The notes below the pieces were generated by a model that did no database searches, was not told the DNA's origin, and saw nothing but the letters and a program-made list of their open reading frames with translations. Below, one piece after another: positions 22,195 through 32,343 of a stretch of DNA of 48,339 nt (its first letter is position 1; every line of letters begins with the position of its first letter). Both the position numbers and the translations under genes were made by a program. Where the stretch lies: the NCBI GenBank assembly GCA_013287205.1, contig JABDEE010000006.1, forward strand, positions 1 through 48,339, in the 5' to 3' direction. The DNA is from Alphaproteobacteria bacterium. Its GTDB lineage: Bacteria; Pseudomonadota; Alphaproteobacteria; UBA9655.

Positions 22195-22663
22195 CCTTAA
22201 CATTCCTTAACTTCCAGACCACTTGAATCTACCTCATTTTCATCTTTCCTTTCATTCCTAAATTTCCTGTGTCCTTCAGTCGTACGCCCTGAAGGAAGTC
22301 TCAAACGCGTGCACTCATCCGAGGGCAGGAACAAACTAGGAGAATCATTGGTTCTTATCTCGGCAGGGGCGCGAAAAGCGCTTTATTCCCCCTAAAGGGA
22401 TCCCGGCTGTCTACGACAGAACACGTGAAAGAAAAAAGAGTGTATACAAGGGGCCCCCTTCTTTTTTCCTTCACCAATGCCTCGTTGGTTTGTAAGGACG
22501 ACACTATCATAGGCTTTTTAGCTGCCAAAATGTGTCGAGTGGCCATTTGGCGAAATTGAGCTTCGGCCGCAATAGTTTCTGCTGCACACAAATATTATTT
22601 GACAAATGCACTTCTTAATTGCATTGTACACCTAGTAACATTTTTGTATTATGGAGCATTGCT

Positions 22664-23581
22664 ATGAAAAAACATTCCCAACCCCTTTTGACCGCTGCTG
22701 TTCTTTCTTTTTTGACCACAACAACATCCGTCAACGCAGCAGCGCCCAACCCAATAGATGAGGGGAAAGAGGCACCGGGAGCAGCGTCGGCCTCTCCTCA
22801 GAGAGCAAGGTCCGCGTCTCCTCGAGGGGCCCCAGGAGGGGCTGCTTTTGAGCCTTTGGATGAAAAAAACAAAGAGATAAACGAACTTGAATCTTTCTTT
22901 TGGAATCTTCCTCACCCTCCCAAACCTGGAAGCGACGAGGATTGGACCCTTACCCTTCCTCGAGATCTAAAGAAAAATCTAAAGAGATTTCAGACTCTCA
23001 TTGAAGAGAAGCAGCGGGAGTTTCCTCATCCAGTGCGAGCGGAGAAGCTAGGGAGAATTGCAGACTGCCTTCGTAACCGTGCGGGTGTGTACTATAATCC
23101 CCCTGACGTACGCCCAGTTGAAGAAGACTTAGAGGCTGTAAGGCTTCAAGGTGTCGAGCCCTTTCTGCGAGAGAAAGCTGTCAAGCTCTTTGGGGAGGAA
23201 GTTGATACCCCTAGGTCCAAGTATAGACTTGCTTCGTTGTATTTAATAAGGGATGACACAGGCTCGCTGGTACTCCCCGGACGCGAGCGGATTGCTAGGA
23301 AAGAGATGTTGTTGAGAGAGGTGTGGGCGGCGTTGTCCGGGAAACCACTGTCCTACAATAAGAAGGATGGTGGCGATGTTTTCGTGCTTTATCAGACTTT
23401 AGATGAGCTTGTAAGAATGTATACGCGTTTATCCGATGAAGTCCTAGCTCACGCCAGCACTAATGAAGAGTGGAGAGCTGAGACAAAGAGACTCGAAGAT
23501 GAGAGGGACAGTATTCAGCGCATCTGGTCAGCGTATCTGGCCAGCGCAAGAGAAGGAAGCACTCAAAGTGTAACCTTTTAG
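22664..23581 (+). CDS. exported protein of unknown function
   Basis: MKKHSQPLLTAAVLSFLTTTTSVNAAAPNP signal peptide; the ORF track start is upstream. Confidence 0.6.
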   Translation: MKKHSQPLLTAAVLSFLTTTTSVNAAAPNPIDEGKEAPGAASASPQRARSASPRGAPGGAAFEPLDEKNKEINELESFFWNLPHPPKPGSDEDWTLTLPRDLKKNLKRFQTLIEEKQREFPHPVRAEKLGRIADCLRNRAGVYYNPPDVRPVEEDLEAVRLQGVEPFLREKAVKLFGEEVDTPRSKYRLASLYLIRDDTGSLVLPGRERIARKEMLLREVWAALSGKPLSYNKKDGGDVFVLYQTLDELVRMYTRLSDEVLAHASTNEEWRAETKRLEDERDSIQRIWSAYLASAREGSTQSVTF

Positions 23582-23701
23582 GCCCAAGAGAAGGACGGAC
23601 GAAAGAACTGTCGGAAGGGTCCATATATTATATGACCCTTCAACCTCCCCCCGTTTCATTGATTTTTTACCTTTTTGTGGGTATACTTCCCCATAAGATA
23701 A

Positions 23702-23883
23702 ATGGTGTCATCCCCGACTAGAAACTCTCGGCCCCGGCTTCGCCGGGAGCATAGAGTTTCTTGATCGGGGACCCAGGAGCAGCACAAAAATTCTTTCATA
23801 CCTTAGTCTCTGGGTCCCCGGTCAAGCTCCTCTAAAAATTTGCTCCGCAAATTAAGAGGAGCTACGCCGGGGATGACACCATC
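23702..23883. repeat. dispersed palindromic element, copy D
   Basis: atggtgtcatccccgactag...gccggggatgacaccat; core aaaaattctttcatacctt. Confidence 0.85.
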
Positions 23884-23929
23884 ATTAATGACACGCTGAT
23901 GCAGATAATAAGCAACAAAGGGGGACTCA

Positions 23930-26500
23930 ATGAATTTCACCACCTATACGGAACGCTCTCAAGGATTCATTCAATCGGCCCAAGGGCTTGCCCAACGAGA
24001 AGGACATCAACGCATTCTCCCCCTCCATCTCTTAAAAGTGCTCCTCGATGATGAAGAAGGCCTCTGTGCCAGCCTCATCCGATCCGCGGGCGGAGATCCA
24101 GACAAAGCCTTGGAACTCACAACGCAAGAGCTTGCCCGCCTTCCCCGCGTAGGCGGCGAAGGAGCAGGGCAGGTCTTTATGGCCCCTGAGCTCGGAAAGG
24201 TGTTTGAGCTTGCCGAGCGGGAAGCCAAGAAAGCGGGAGATAGCTTTGTCACCGTTGAGTTCCTCTTGCTCGCCCTCGCCCTCTCAAAGGACACGGAAGC
24301 GGGAAAAATTTTGGCGACGTGCGGCCTCAATCCCAGCAAACTCACCCTTGCCATTGAAGGCCGCCGAAAGGGGCGCCGCGCCGATTCCGCAACGGCCGAA
24401 TCCCAATATGATGCTCTCAAGAAATATGCCACCGACCTGACGGCCCTCGCCCGCCAAGGGAAATTGGATCCGGTGATTGGGCGCGATGAGGAAATCCGCC
24501 GGACGATCCAGGTGCTCTCCCGCCGGACAAAAAATAACCCGGTGCTCATTGGCGAGCCGGGGGTGGGTAAAACAGCCATCCTCGAGGGCTTAGCCCATCG
24601 GATTGTGAAGGGAGATGTGCCAGAAGCCCTTCACGATATTTCCCTCATGTCCCTGGATCTGGGTGCTCTCATTGCAGGTGCCAAGTATCGAGGCGAATTC
24701 GAAGAACGCCTCAAGGCAGTGCTCGCCGAGATCACCCATGCGGAAGGCGAGATTGTCCTCTTCATTGACGAACTCCACACCCTTGTGGGGGCCGGAAAGG
24801 CAGATGGTGCCATGGATGCCTCCAACATGTTGAAACCTGCTCTTGCGCGCGGTGAGTTGCATTGCGTGGGCGCAACAACCCTCGATGAATACCGCAAGCA
24901 TATCGAGAAAGATGCGGCCCTTGCGCGGCGCTTCCAACCCGTCTTTGTGCCCGAGCCCACCGTTGAGGATACGATCTCTATCTTGCGGGGACTCAAGGAA
25001 AAGTACGAGCTCCATCATGGGATTCGCATCACGGATGGCGCCATTGTGGCCGCGGCCACCCTATCGAACCGCTACATCACCGACCGATTTTTGCCTGATA
25101 AAGCCATCGACTTGGTGGATGAGGCGGCCAGCCGTCTTCGCATTGAGGTGGATTCCAAGCCGGAAGATATTGATGAGCTGGACCGTAAAATTATCCAACT
25201 CAAAATTGAGCGGGAAGCTTTGAAGAAGGAAAAAGATACGGCCTCCCAAGATCGCCTAGAAAAGCTCGAAAAAGAACTCGCGGATTTTGAAGAAAAGTCA
25301 CACGTTCTCAGCACGGCCTGGATGGCAGAAAAGGAAAAACTGGCGGGCTCTCAAAAGCTCAAAGAACAGCTCGACACCGCCCGCAACGAGCTGGAAATTG
25401 CCCAACGCAAAGGCGACCTGGCACGGGCCGGCGAGCTCATGTACAGCGTCATTCCCGGTCTTGAGAAAACCCTTCAAACGGCAGAAGGACAGGATCACGG
25501 CGGGCTCCTTCGGGAAGAAGTCACGGCGGAGGATATCGCTTCTATTGTCTCCAGGTGGACAGGGATTCCCGTTACGAAAATGCTGGAAGGCGAACGCGAC
25601 AAACTTCTCAAAATGGAAGAGCTCCTTCAAAACCGGGTCATCGGCCAACGGGAGGCTGTGGTGGCCATTAGCCAAGCGGTCCGACGGTCCCGCGCGGGTC
25701 TTCAAGATATGAATCGCCCCATCGGCTCCTTTCTTTTCCTCGGCCCCACAGGCGTGGGAAAGACTGAGCTTTGCAAGGCCTTGGCTGAATTTATGTTTGA
25801 TGACGATGCGGCTATCACCCGCATCGATATGTCCGAATTCATGGAAAAGCATGCTGTGTCCCGTCTTCTCGGCGCCCCTCCCGGCTATGTGGGTTATGAA
25901 GAGGGTGGCACGATCACGGAGGCCGTCCGTCGTCGCCCCTATCAAGTTATCCTCTTTGATGAGGTCGAAAAAGCCCACCCGGATGTGTTTAATATCCTCC
26001 TCCAAGTGCTCGATGAGGGGCGCCTCACCGATGGACAAGGACGCACCGTTGATTTCCGAAACACCCTCATTATCCTCACCTCAAACCTCGGCAGTGCTGT
26101 CTTGGCCGAGCATCCCGGCGAGCCTTCAGAGCAGGTACGGGAGCAAGTGATGGACGTGGTCCGAGGAGCCTTCCGTCCTGAGTTCCTCAACCGCTTGGAT
26201 GAGATCCTCCTTTTCCGCCGCCTCTCCCGAGAGGATATGAGTGGTATCGTCAAAATTCAGCTCAAGCGTCTTTTAACTCTGTTGAAAGACAGAAACATCA
26301 CCTTAGAGTTGGATGAGCTGGCCCTCACCTGGCTTGGCGATCAAGGCTATGATCCTGTTTATGGGGCACGTCCCCTCAAGCGCGTCCTCCAGCGCCATCT
26401 CCAGAATCCTCTGGCAGAAATGATCCTGAGTGGGTCGCTGCACGATGGCCAAACGGTCACGGTGAGTGTGGATAAGAAGGGATTGGTGATTGGGGGGTGA
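23930..26500 (+). CDS. clpB: ATP-dependent disaggregase ClpB
   Basis: Two Walker A motifs GEPGVGKT and GPTGVGKTE; Clp N domain; middle coiled coil; 856 aa. Confidence 0.97.
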   Translation: MNFTTYTERSQGFIQSAQGLAQREGHQRILPLHLLKVLLDDEEGLCASLIRSAGGDPDKALELTTQELARLPRVGGEGAGQVFMAPELGKVFELAEREAKKAGDSFVTVEFLLLALALSKDTEAGKILATCGLNPSKLTLAIEGRRKGRRADSATAESQYDALKKYATDLTALARQGKLDPVIGRDEEIRRTIQVLSRRTKNNPVLIGEPGVGKTAILEGLAHRIVKGDVPEALHDISLMSLDLGALIAGAKYRGEFEERLKAVLAEITHAEGEIVLFIDELHTLVGAGKADGAMDASNMLKPALARGELHCVGATTLDEYRKHIEKDAALARRFQPVFVPEPTVEDTISILRGLKEKYELHHGIRITDGAIVAAATLSNRYITDRFLPDKAIDLVDEAASRLRIEVDSKPEDIDELDRKIIQLKIEREALKKEKDTASQDRLEKLEKELADFEEKSHVLSTAWMAEKEKLAGSQKLKEQLDTARNELEIAQRKGDLARAGELMYSVIPGLEKTLQTAEGQDHGGLLREEVTAEDIASIVSRWTGIPVTKMLEGERDKLLKMEELLQNRVIGQREAVVAISQAVRRSRAGLQDMNRPIGSFLFLGPTGVGKTELCKALAEFMFDDDAAITRIDMSEFMEKHAVSRLLGAPPGYVGYEEGGTITEAVRRRPYQVILFDEVEKAHPDVFNILLQVLDEGRLTDGQGRTVDFRNTLIILTSNLGSAVLAEHPGEPSEQVREQVMDVVRGAFRPEFLNRLDEILLFRRLSREDMSGIVKIQLKRLLTLLKDRNITLELDELALTWLGDQGYDPVYGARPLKRVLQRHLQNPLAEMILSGSLHDGQTVTVSVDKKGLVIGG

Positions 26501-26577
26501 GGTCATTTTATAAAAAGTATATAAATTTCTTCTTGTAATAAAAACAACAGTAGCTATATTAACCGTATTGTTAACCC

Positions 26578-26604
26578 TCACGCCCCTCAATATGAGGGGC
26601 GTGA
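26578..26604. promoter_or_regulatory. perfect 12-bp-stem hairpin in the leader of the next gene
   Basis: tcacgcccctca-ata-tgaggggcgtga. Confidence 0.7.
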
Positions 26605-26627
26605 CGACGTAATAGGATGGATTGAGA

Positions 26628-27803
26628 ATGTTTATATCCCCAAAAATGCTTTTATTAACAGTTTCAGCCTTAGCCTTCAGCTGCTCTCTTTCCCCTCTTT
26701 CTGCGTCCTCGAATAAAAGCGATAAAGAGCGTGAACAAGAGGACCTAGGAATAGGAAGATCGCTGGCAAGTGAGAAGCAGACTGATGCTCTAGCGAGAAC
26801 ACTCGCTACGACAACCTTAAGAGTTTCTTCAGGAGGAACGAGGCTGGCAGCGGCAATGACCTCAGCGGCTGAGAAACCTGCTCCGGATCCCACTTCTACT
26901 CATGCCCGACCCGCCACACTCAATATTTCTGACATTTTTCCTCATTCTAAAAAAGCACCTATCTTATGCTTACCTCAAAACCCACAAAACAATGAAGAGG
27001 CCAGGGAGAGGCAACGACAAGTTTGCAGAGCAGATGAAGATTTTCTTACGTTTTACACAGGCAGTTTGGAAAAAATAAGAGCAGACAAACAAAAGCTTCT
27101 CTCTATAAGCGGTCATTTTCTGAGCAACAGCCGCAATCAGTCACTTGACGCAGAAAAAGCAAATGAAATCGCCGCCTTAGGAAAGGAATACGGACAACCT
27201 ATCGGCATATCGGAGGCGCGCGTCTTTACATTTAATACGGTAAAACCTGGGTTAGATGCTGTTCAAAGCTCTATAGATGCTGCTTATAGAAAAATGACAG
27301 CAGCCGTTGCACAGATAGAGACAACGGTAGAAACAAAAAGACGACGCTTTGAGGGGGGACTTCTCTCTCCCGAAGACTGGATCGATTCCTTTACAAAAGC
27401 CTTTGGTCGCCAAGTCGAACAGTTTGCATCTACACAGCAAGAAATGCCAAAGGGTAATAAGCTTATGCAGTACAATGAAATCACTAAGCTCACGCAGAGA
27501 CAGCTTGTTGTGGCTTACCACTGTCTGCCGCGCCCAATTTGGTCTGAATTAGAGCCTATATTAGAGCCCATTTTAACATTTCCCAGCATTTATTGCCTTC
27601 TGTATGGGTATAGAGAAAACCTCGCAAAACCTGGAGAATTAAAGGCTATCGACTTAAGCGATCAAACAATATATGAAAAAATACCTTATATGGATTTCTT
27701 AACCTACCGCTCTTTAGACAAAGGTAGAACCCTCTGCAAAACTCCCTATGCTGTCATCCCCGCGAAGGCGGGGACCCAGACTTTAAGTCTTTTTATTTTA
27801 TAA
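26628..27803 (+). CDS. exported protein of unknown function with repeat-derived C-terminus
   Basis: Signal-like MFISPKMLLLTVSALAFSCSLSPLSASS; C-terminus AVIPAKAGTQTLSLFIL lies in palindromic element E. Confidence 0.6.
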   Translation: MFISPKMLLLTVSALAFSCSLSPLSASSNKSDKEREQEDLGIGRSLASEKQTDALARTLATTTLRVSSGGTRLAAAMTSAAEKPAPDPTSTHARPATLNISDIFPHSKKAPILCLPQNPQNNEEARERQRQVCRADEDFLTFYTGSLEKIRADKQKLLSISGHFLSNSRNQSLDAEKANEIAALGKEYGQPIGISEARVFTFNTVKPGLDAVQSSIDAAYRKMTAAVAQIETTVETKRRRFEGGLLSPEDWIDSFTKAFGRQVEQFASTQQEMPKGNKLMQYNEITKLTQRQLVVAYHCLPRPIWSELEPILEPILTFPSIYCLLYGYRENLAKPGELKAIDLSDQTIYEKIPYMDFLTYRSLDKGRTLCKTPYAVIPAKAGTQTLSLFIL

Positions 27804-27874
27804 TATAAAATTAATATTTACTCTTTATGAAAGAAAAACGATCAAGTCTGGGTCCCCGCCTTCGCGGGGATGAC
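27753..27874. repeat. dispersed palindromic element, copy E (perfect 31-bp arms)
   Basis: gtcatccccgcgaaggcggggacccagactt and its exact inverse at 27844-27874. Confidence 0.9.
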
Positions 27875-27952
27875 AATCGGGAGGAGAACACCACTTTTGC
27901 AGAGGTTTCAAAGATAAGTATGTGTCGGCAAAAAAATAAATAACTTTCCATT

Positions 27953-28153
27953 ATTCCTCCTGCAAAAGCAGGGGGAATATCTCCTATTGCAGCCTTTGCC
28001 CTGCAACCCTCCCAAGCGCATGGTAAACGCATCTAACATGTAGGGGAAATAAGGCTTTTAACATAAGGAAAACTGAGGTTTCTCGTTCTGTCATCAACTA
28101 TGTTGATGACAGCCTTTTTCATTGAACCTCTCTCTTAGATGCGTTTACCGCGC
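27953..28153. other. hairpin-dense intergenic segment, possible structured RNA or MITE-like element
   Basis: Hairpin attcctcctgc/gcagggggaat; ttgcag/ctgcaa; outer inverted repeat at 28016-28036 and 28135-28153; inner ctgtcatcaac/gttgatgacag. Confidence 0.5.
28088..28119 (+). terminator. Rho-independent terminator-like hairpin
   Basis: ctgtcatcaac-tat-gttgatgacag followed by ccttttt. Confidence 0.7.
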
Positions 28154-28228
28154 CCCCAACTTTCCATCATTTGACTCCTCTCCCATATCCCTATAAGCTC
28201 CCCTCATGGAAATTGTACAAAGAAACCC

Positions 28229-28513
28229 ATGACTGATTTTAATAAGCAGCATGACTTTAACAAACAGCTCTACTCTTTGGGATTGAAGACAGTTGTTGAA
28301 AGGTATCTTTCCCATTTTTTTGACCTTCATGGAGATGTGCTGCCCCCAGAAGGCCTCTACCATTGCGTCATGGGTGAAATTGAACAATCCCTCATCGAGG
28401 TCTCCCTACGCCACCTCAAAGGGAATCAGGTGCAGACGGCAAAACTACTTGGCATCAACCGCAACACCTTAAGACGCAAAATACAAGAGTTGAGAATTTC
28501 GTGTGAGAGTTAA
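28229..28513 (+). CDS. Fis-family DNA-binding protein
   Basis: C-terminal HTH LRHLKGNQVQTAKLLGINRNTLRRKIQEL. Confidence 0.75.
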   Translation: MTDFNKQHDFNKQLYSLGLKTVVERYLSHFFDLHGDVLPPEGLYHCVMGEIEQSLIEVSLRHLKGNQVQTAKLLGINRNTLRRKIQELRISCES

Positions 28514-30659
28514 CCGTTCCCCTTTCTTTACCCAATGCAAACAATGGGCGCATGATCACCAATTAGGTCGCAAACTGTTGGTCCTTCTGATCATAGGCGC
28601 CATCATCTCTGTGCTTTTAACCTATGTCGAACTCACAACGATTTCGCCTTTCATGAAAGACAGGCAGTCCCTCGTTTTCTTATTTAGCCTTGATTTTGTC
28701 TTTCTCTTGATCTTAACGGCTGTGATCGCAAAACATACGACGGCTCTTTGGGCCGAGCGAAAAAGTGATCAAGCAGGGGCAAAACTTCAAAGCAGAATTG
28801 TCGCAGTCTCGAGTCTCCTCGCCATTGCCCCTACAATTTTGGTGGCAGGATTTGCGGCTATTTTCTTTAATGTTGTGGTTCAAAGTTGGTTCAATGATCG
28901 TGTCAAAACAGCCATTGGCCAATCCATTGCGATTTCAAGCGCTTATCTTGGCGAACACAAAAACGTGATTTCCGCGAATGCGCAAGCCATGGCGGCAGAA
29001 CTTGCCCCTTTTCTGATGCAGCAACCAGATTCAGAAGAATTGGGGGAGGCCCTCACCCGTCAAATCCAACTCCGTTCCCTAGATGAGGCCATCGTCTTTA
29101 ACAAAGACATGCAGGTCCTCGGCCGATCTTATCTTTCCTTTTCCTTGGATTTTGAAATCCCTCCCTTAGCAGAGTTAATTCACGCAGAAACCGAGCCGGT
29201 TATCCATGCGAATGAAGAGAATGACCGCGTGAGGGCTCTTGTCGCAATTCACCCACTGAATGACACGTTCTTACTTGTGGGGAGGCAAGTCTCCTCAACC
29301 GTCTTAAGCCGCGTTGAACATGCTCAAAAAGCAGCACGAGAATACGAACGCCTTGAAGCTGAAGGATCAGATGTTGCCCTTAAATTCGCCGCGATTTTTG
29401 TGGGAATTGCGATTTTACTCCTCTCTGCCGCAGTCCTCGGAGGATTGTTTTTTGCCAATAAATTGGCGCGCCCCATCCGTCAACTCATCAAAGGGTCCGA
29501 AGAAATTGCCAAAGGAAACTTTTCGGCACTTATTCCAGAGGAGGACGGAACGTCCGAGTTCTCCTCTCTCATCACCTCTTACAATAGCATGACAACCCAA
29601 CTGGAAAGTCAGCGAGAGCAGCTCGACAAACGCCGCCGCTTCACAGAAGCAGTCCTGGGAGGGGTCTCAGCGGGCGTTATTGGATTGGATAGTGAGGGCA
29701 GAATTCACCTCCCCAATCAATCCGCCAGCACACTTTTGGCCATCGATCTCACGCAAGAGATCAATAAAAAGCTAACAGACGTTGTGCCCGAAACAGCTCC
29801 CCTCTTTAGTGCCATCCATGAAATAAAAACGACTTTCGTTGAACAGCAAATTGCCGTAAGTCGAGAAGGGTACAGTCATACCTTTTTAATGCGCCTCGTG
29901 GTGGACAAGAAACGCAATAGCTTAAAGGGGTATGTGGTCACATTTGATGATATCACCCAACTACAGTCGGCGCAGCGCAAAGCAGCGTGGTCAGATGTGG
30001 CAAGGCGAATTGCCCACGAAATTAAAAATCCCCTCACCCCGATTCGCCTCTCTGCTGAGCGATTGCAAAGGCGTTATACAAAACAAATCACGAAAGATTC
30101 CGAGACCTTTCAAAACTGTGTGGATACAATTATCCGACAGGTGGATCACATCGGACAATTGGCAACGGAATTTTCGGCCTTTGCCCGTATGCCCAGCCCC
30201 ATCATCAAACCAGAAGATCTCGTCGAAATCTGTGCCCAAGAAATATTCCTTCAACAACAGGCCCACCACGACATAAAGATAAAGCTTAAGACCTCCCTCA
30301 AAACTCTCCCTTTTGCATGTGATCGAGGGCAGATCGGTCAAGCCCTGACAAACCTTATCCAAAACGCGGCCCAAGCCATCGAAGCCTGTCCAAATAGTGA
30401 AGGAGAAATAGATCTTTCTTTACAAAAGGACGCAGATAAAATTACAATCATTCTCTCAGATAATGGCATTGGTTTGCCTCCAGAAGGACGAGAGAGGCTC
30501 ACGGAGCCCTATATTACACTCCGTGAAAAAGGAACCGGCCTAGGGCTTGCGATTGTGAAGAAAATCGTGGAAGATCACGAGGGGATTTTGAGCTTCCAAG
30601 ATCGGCCCGGGGGAGGAGCAATGATTCAAGTGGTGTTTGCACAAGGTAAGGAACGTTAA
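28503..30659 (+). CDS. ntrY: nitrogen regulation sensor histidine kinase NtrY
   Basis: N-terminal TM region, HAMP, PAS, ARRIAHEIKNPLTPIRLSAERLQRRY, HATPase; followed by ntrX. Confidence 0.92.
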   Translation: MRVNRSPFFTQCKQWAHDHQLGRKLLVLLIIGAIISVLLTYVELTTISPFMKDRQSLVFLFSLDFVFLLILTAVIAKHTTALWAERKSDQAGAKLQSRIVAVSSLLAIAPTILVAGFAAIFFNVVVQSWFNDRVKTAIGQSIAISSAYLGEHKNVISANAQAMAAELAPFLMQQPDSEELGEALTRQIQLRSLDEAIVFNKDMQVLGRSYLSFSLDFEIPPLAELIHAETEPVIHANEENDRVRALVAIHPLNDTFLLVGRQVSSTVLSRVEHAQKAAREYERLEAEGSDVALKFAAIFVGIAILLLSAAVLGGLFFANKLARPIRQLIKGSEEIAKGNFSALIPEEDGTSEFSSLITSYNSMTTQLESQREQLDKRRRFTEAVLGGVSAGVIGLDSEGRIHLPNQSASTLLAIDLTQEINKKLTDVVPETAPLFSAIHEIKTTFVEQQIAVSREGYSHTFLMRLVVDKKRNSLKGYVVTFDDITQLQSAQRKAAWSDVARRIAHEIKNPLTPIRLSAERLQRRYTKQITKDSETFQNCVDTIIRQVDHIGQLATEFSAFARMPSPIIKPEDLVEICAQEIFLQQQAHHDIKIKLKTSLKTLPFACDRGQIGQALTNLIQNAAQAIEACPNSEGEIDLSLQKDADKITIILSDNGIGLPPEGRERLTEPYITLREKGTGLGLAIVKKIVEDHEGILSFQDRPGGGAMIQVVFAQGKER

Positions 30660-30660
30660 A

Positions 30661-32031
30661 ATGAGCCAAGATATTCTCATCGTCGATGATGAACCAGACA
30701 TTCGAGAACTCGTCTCTGGCATCTTGTCTGATGAGGGCTTCTCAACCCGCACAGCAGCGACAGGGGAGAAAACCCTTGAAGAAATTGCAGGACGCCAACC
30801 CCATTTGCTCATTCTCGATGTGTGGTTAGGAGACCCTCAATACGATGGCTTGAAGCTCCTCAATATCATCAAAAAAACAAATCCTGACCTTCCCATTGTG
30901 ATGATTAGCGGACATGGCACCGTGGAAACAGCCGTCAACGCGATCAAACTGGGTGCCTATGACTTTATCGAAAAGCCCTTCAAGATGGATCGACTCCTCT
31001 TGGTTATTGCGCGCGCCATGGAAGCGGCCGCCCTTAAACAAGAAAATCGTCACCTCAAAGCTGGCCGGCTCCCGCCTCAATTTATTGGAGAGAGCCCTGC
31101 GATCCAACAGATCCGTAAAACCATCGACAAAGTTGCCCCTACAAATAGCCGTATTCTCTTGAAGGGTTCAACAGGCGTCGGAAAAGAGCTGGTTGCACGT
31201 GAAATTCACATGAAATCCAAACGCGCCTCGGGTCCATTTGTCATATTTCATGGCACAAAAGAATCAGAGGAGGGTCCCGAAGAACAGCTCTTTGGTGCGG
31301 AACCCACAGCGACAACGCCTCGCCGTCTCGGCCTTCTTGAACAAAGCCATGGGGGCACGTTGCTCCTTGATGAGGTGACAGAGCTCCCCCTGCCTATCCA
31401 AGCGAAGCTCGTACGTTTCCTCCATGAAAATGCATTTACACGTGTAGGAGGGACACAAAAAGTCGCCGTGGATGTGCGTCTTCTCGCAGCAACAAAGTAT
31501 GACCTTAAAGACTTTATCGAGAATGGACTTTTTCGGGAAGATCTCTACTACCGGCTGAATGTGATCACCTTATCTTTACCACCCTTAAGTGAACGTACTG
31601 AAGATATTCCAGCGCTTGTCACTCACTTCGTAGAACACCTTTCAGAAAAAGCGAGTGTTCCCCGGCGTTTCTTTTCGGAAGAAACCCTGGCGGTTATGAA
31701 GCTCCACACCTGGCCCGGCAATGTCCATGAACTTCACAACGTTGTTGAAAGGGCCCTGATTTTGTCACCAACGGCAAATGATAGCAGCGTGTCTCCCGAA
31801 GAGCTCCCCCCTGAAATGAAAGGCGAGGATATCACATCCTCTCAAGGAGGCCTTGATTTTCTGGCCCTTCCCTTACGAGAAGCCCGGGAGTCCTTTGAGC
31901 GCAAATACCTGCTGGCCCAGGTCCAAAAATTTGCAGGCAATATTTCGCGCACAGCAAACTTTATTGGCATGGAGCGCTCCGCCCTTCACCGCAAACTCCG
32001 CCAACTGCAAGTAGAGCGGGAAAAGGCTTAA
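30661..32031 (+). CDS. ntrX: response regulator NtrX
   Basis: MSQDILIVDDEPDIRELVSGILSDEGF; AAA+ GSTGVGKE; C-terminal Fis-like HTH. Confidence 0.92.
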   Translation: MSQDILIVDDEPDIRELVSGILSDEGFSTRTAATGEKTLEEIAGRQPHLLILDVWLGDPQYDGLKLLNIIKKTNPDLPIVMISGHGTVETAVNAIKLGAYDFIEKPFKMDRLLLVIARAMEAAALKQENRHLKAGRLPPQFIGESPAIQQIRKTIDKVAPTNSRILLKGSTGVGKELVAREIHMKSKRASGPFVIFHGTKESEEGPEEQLFGAEPTATTPRRLGLLEQSHGGTLLLDEVTELPLPIQAKLVRFLHENAFTRVGGTQKVAVDVRLLAATKYDLKDFIENGLFREDLYYRLNVITLSLPPLSERTEDIPALVTHFVEHLSEKASVPRRFFSEETLAVMKLHTWPGNVHELHNVVERALILSPTANDSSVSPEELPPEMKGEDITSSQGGLDFLALPLREARESFERKYLLAQVQKFAGNISRTANFIGMERSALHRKLRQLQVEREKA

Positions 32032-32069
32032 AAACGCGTGTCATCAATTACGACTGTCTAAAAGTTCTT

Positions 32070-32251
32070 GTCATCCCTGGCTAGAAGTGCTTGCGCTACA
32101 CCGTAGCGCTTTAGCACTTCTTGACCGGGGATCTTGCTTCAACAAATATGCTGTAGCGAAAAGATCCTCGGTCAAGAAGGGCCTAAAGCCCTCGACTCAG
32201 CCCGGCTACGCCGGGACGAGACGAGGTCAAGGCCTTCTAGCCAAGGATGAC
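32070..32251. repeat. dispersed palindromic element, copy F
   Basis: gtcatccctggctagaagtgcttgcgctacaccgtagcgctttagcacttcttgaccggggatc...; inverse relative to copy G. Confidence 0.85.
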
Positions 32252-32343
32252 AATCTCTCTTTAATGATAATCCCCCTACCGCATCCGCCACCCGGCTACG
32301 CCAGCCGTGGAGAGAGTCGCTATGGCGTGATCACGCCGAAGCT

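Noticed and set aside
22355-22591. 78-aa minus-strand ORF
   Set aside because: No RBS, family or convincing composition seen; left unannotated.
25298-26038. 246-aa minus-strand ORF
   Set aside because: Antisense to clpB; no support.
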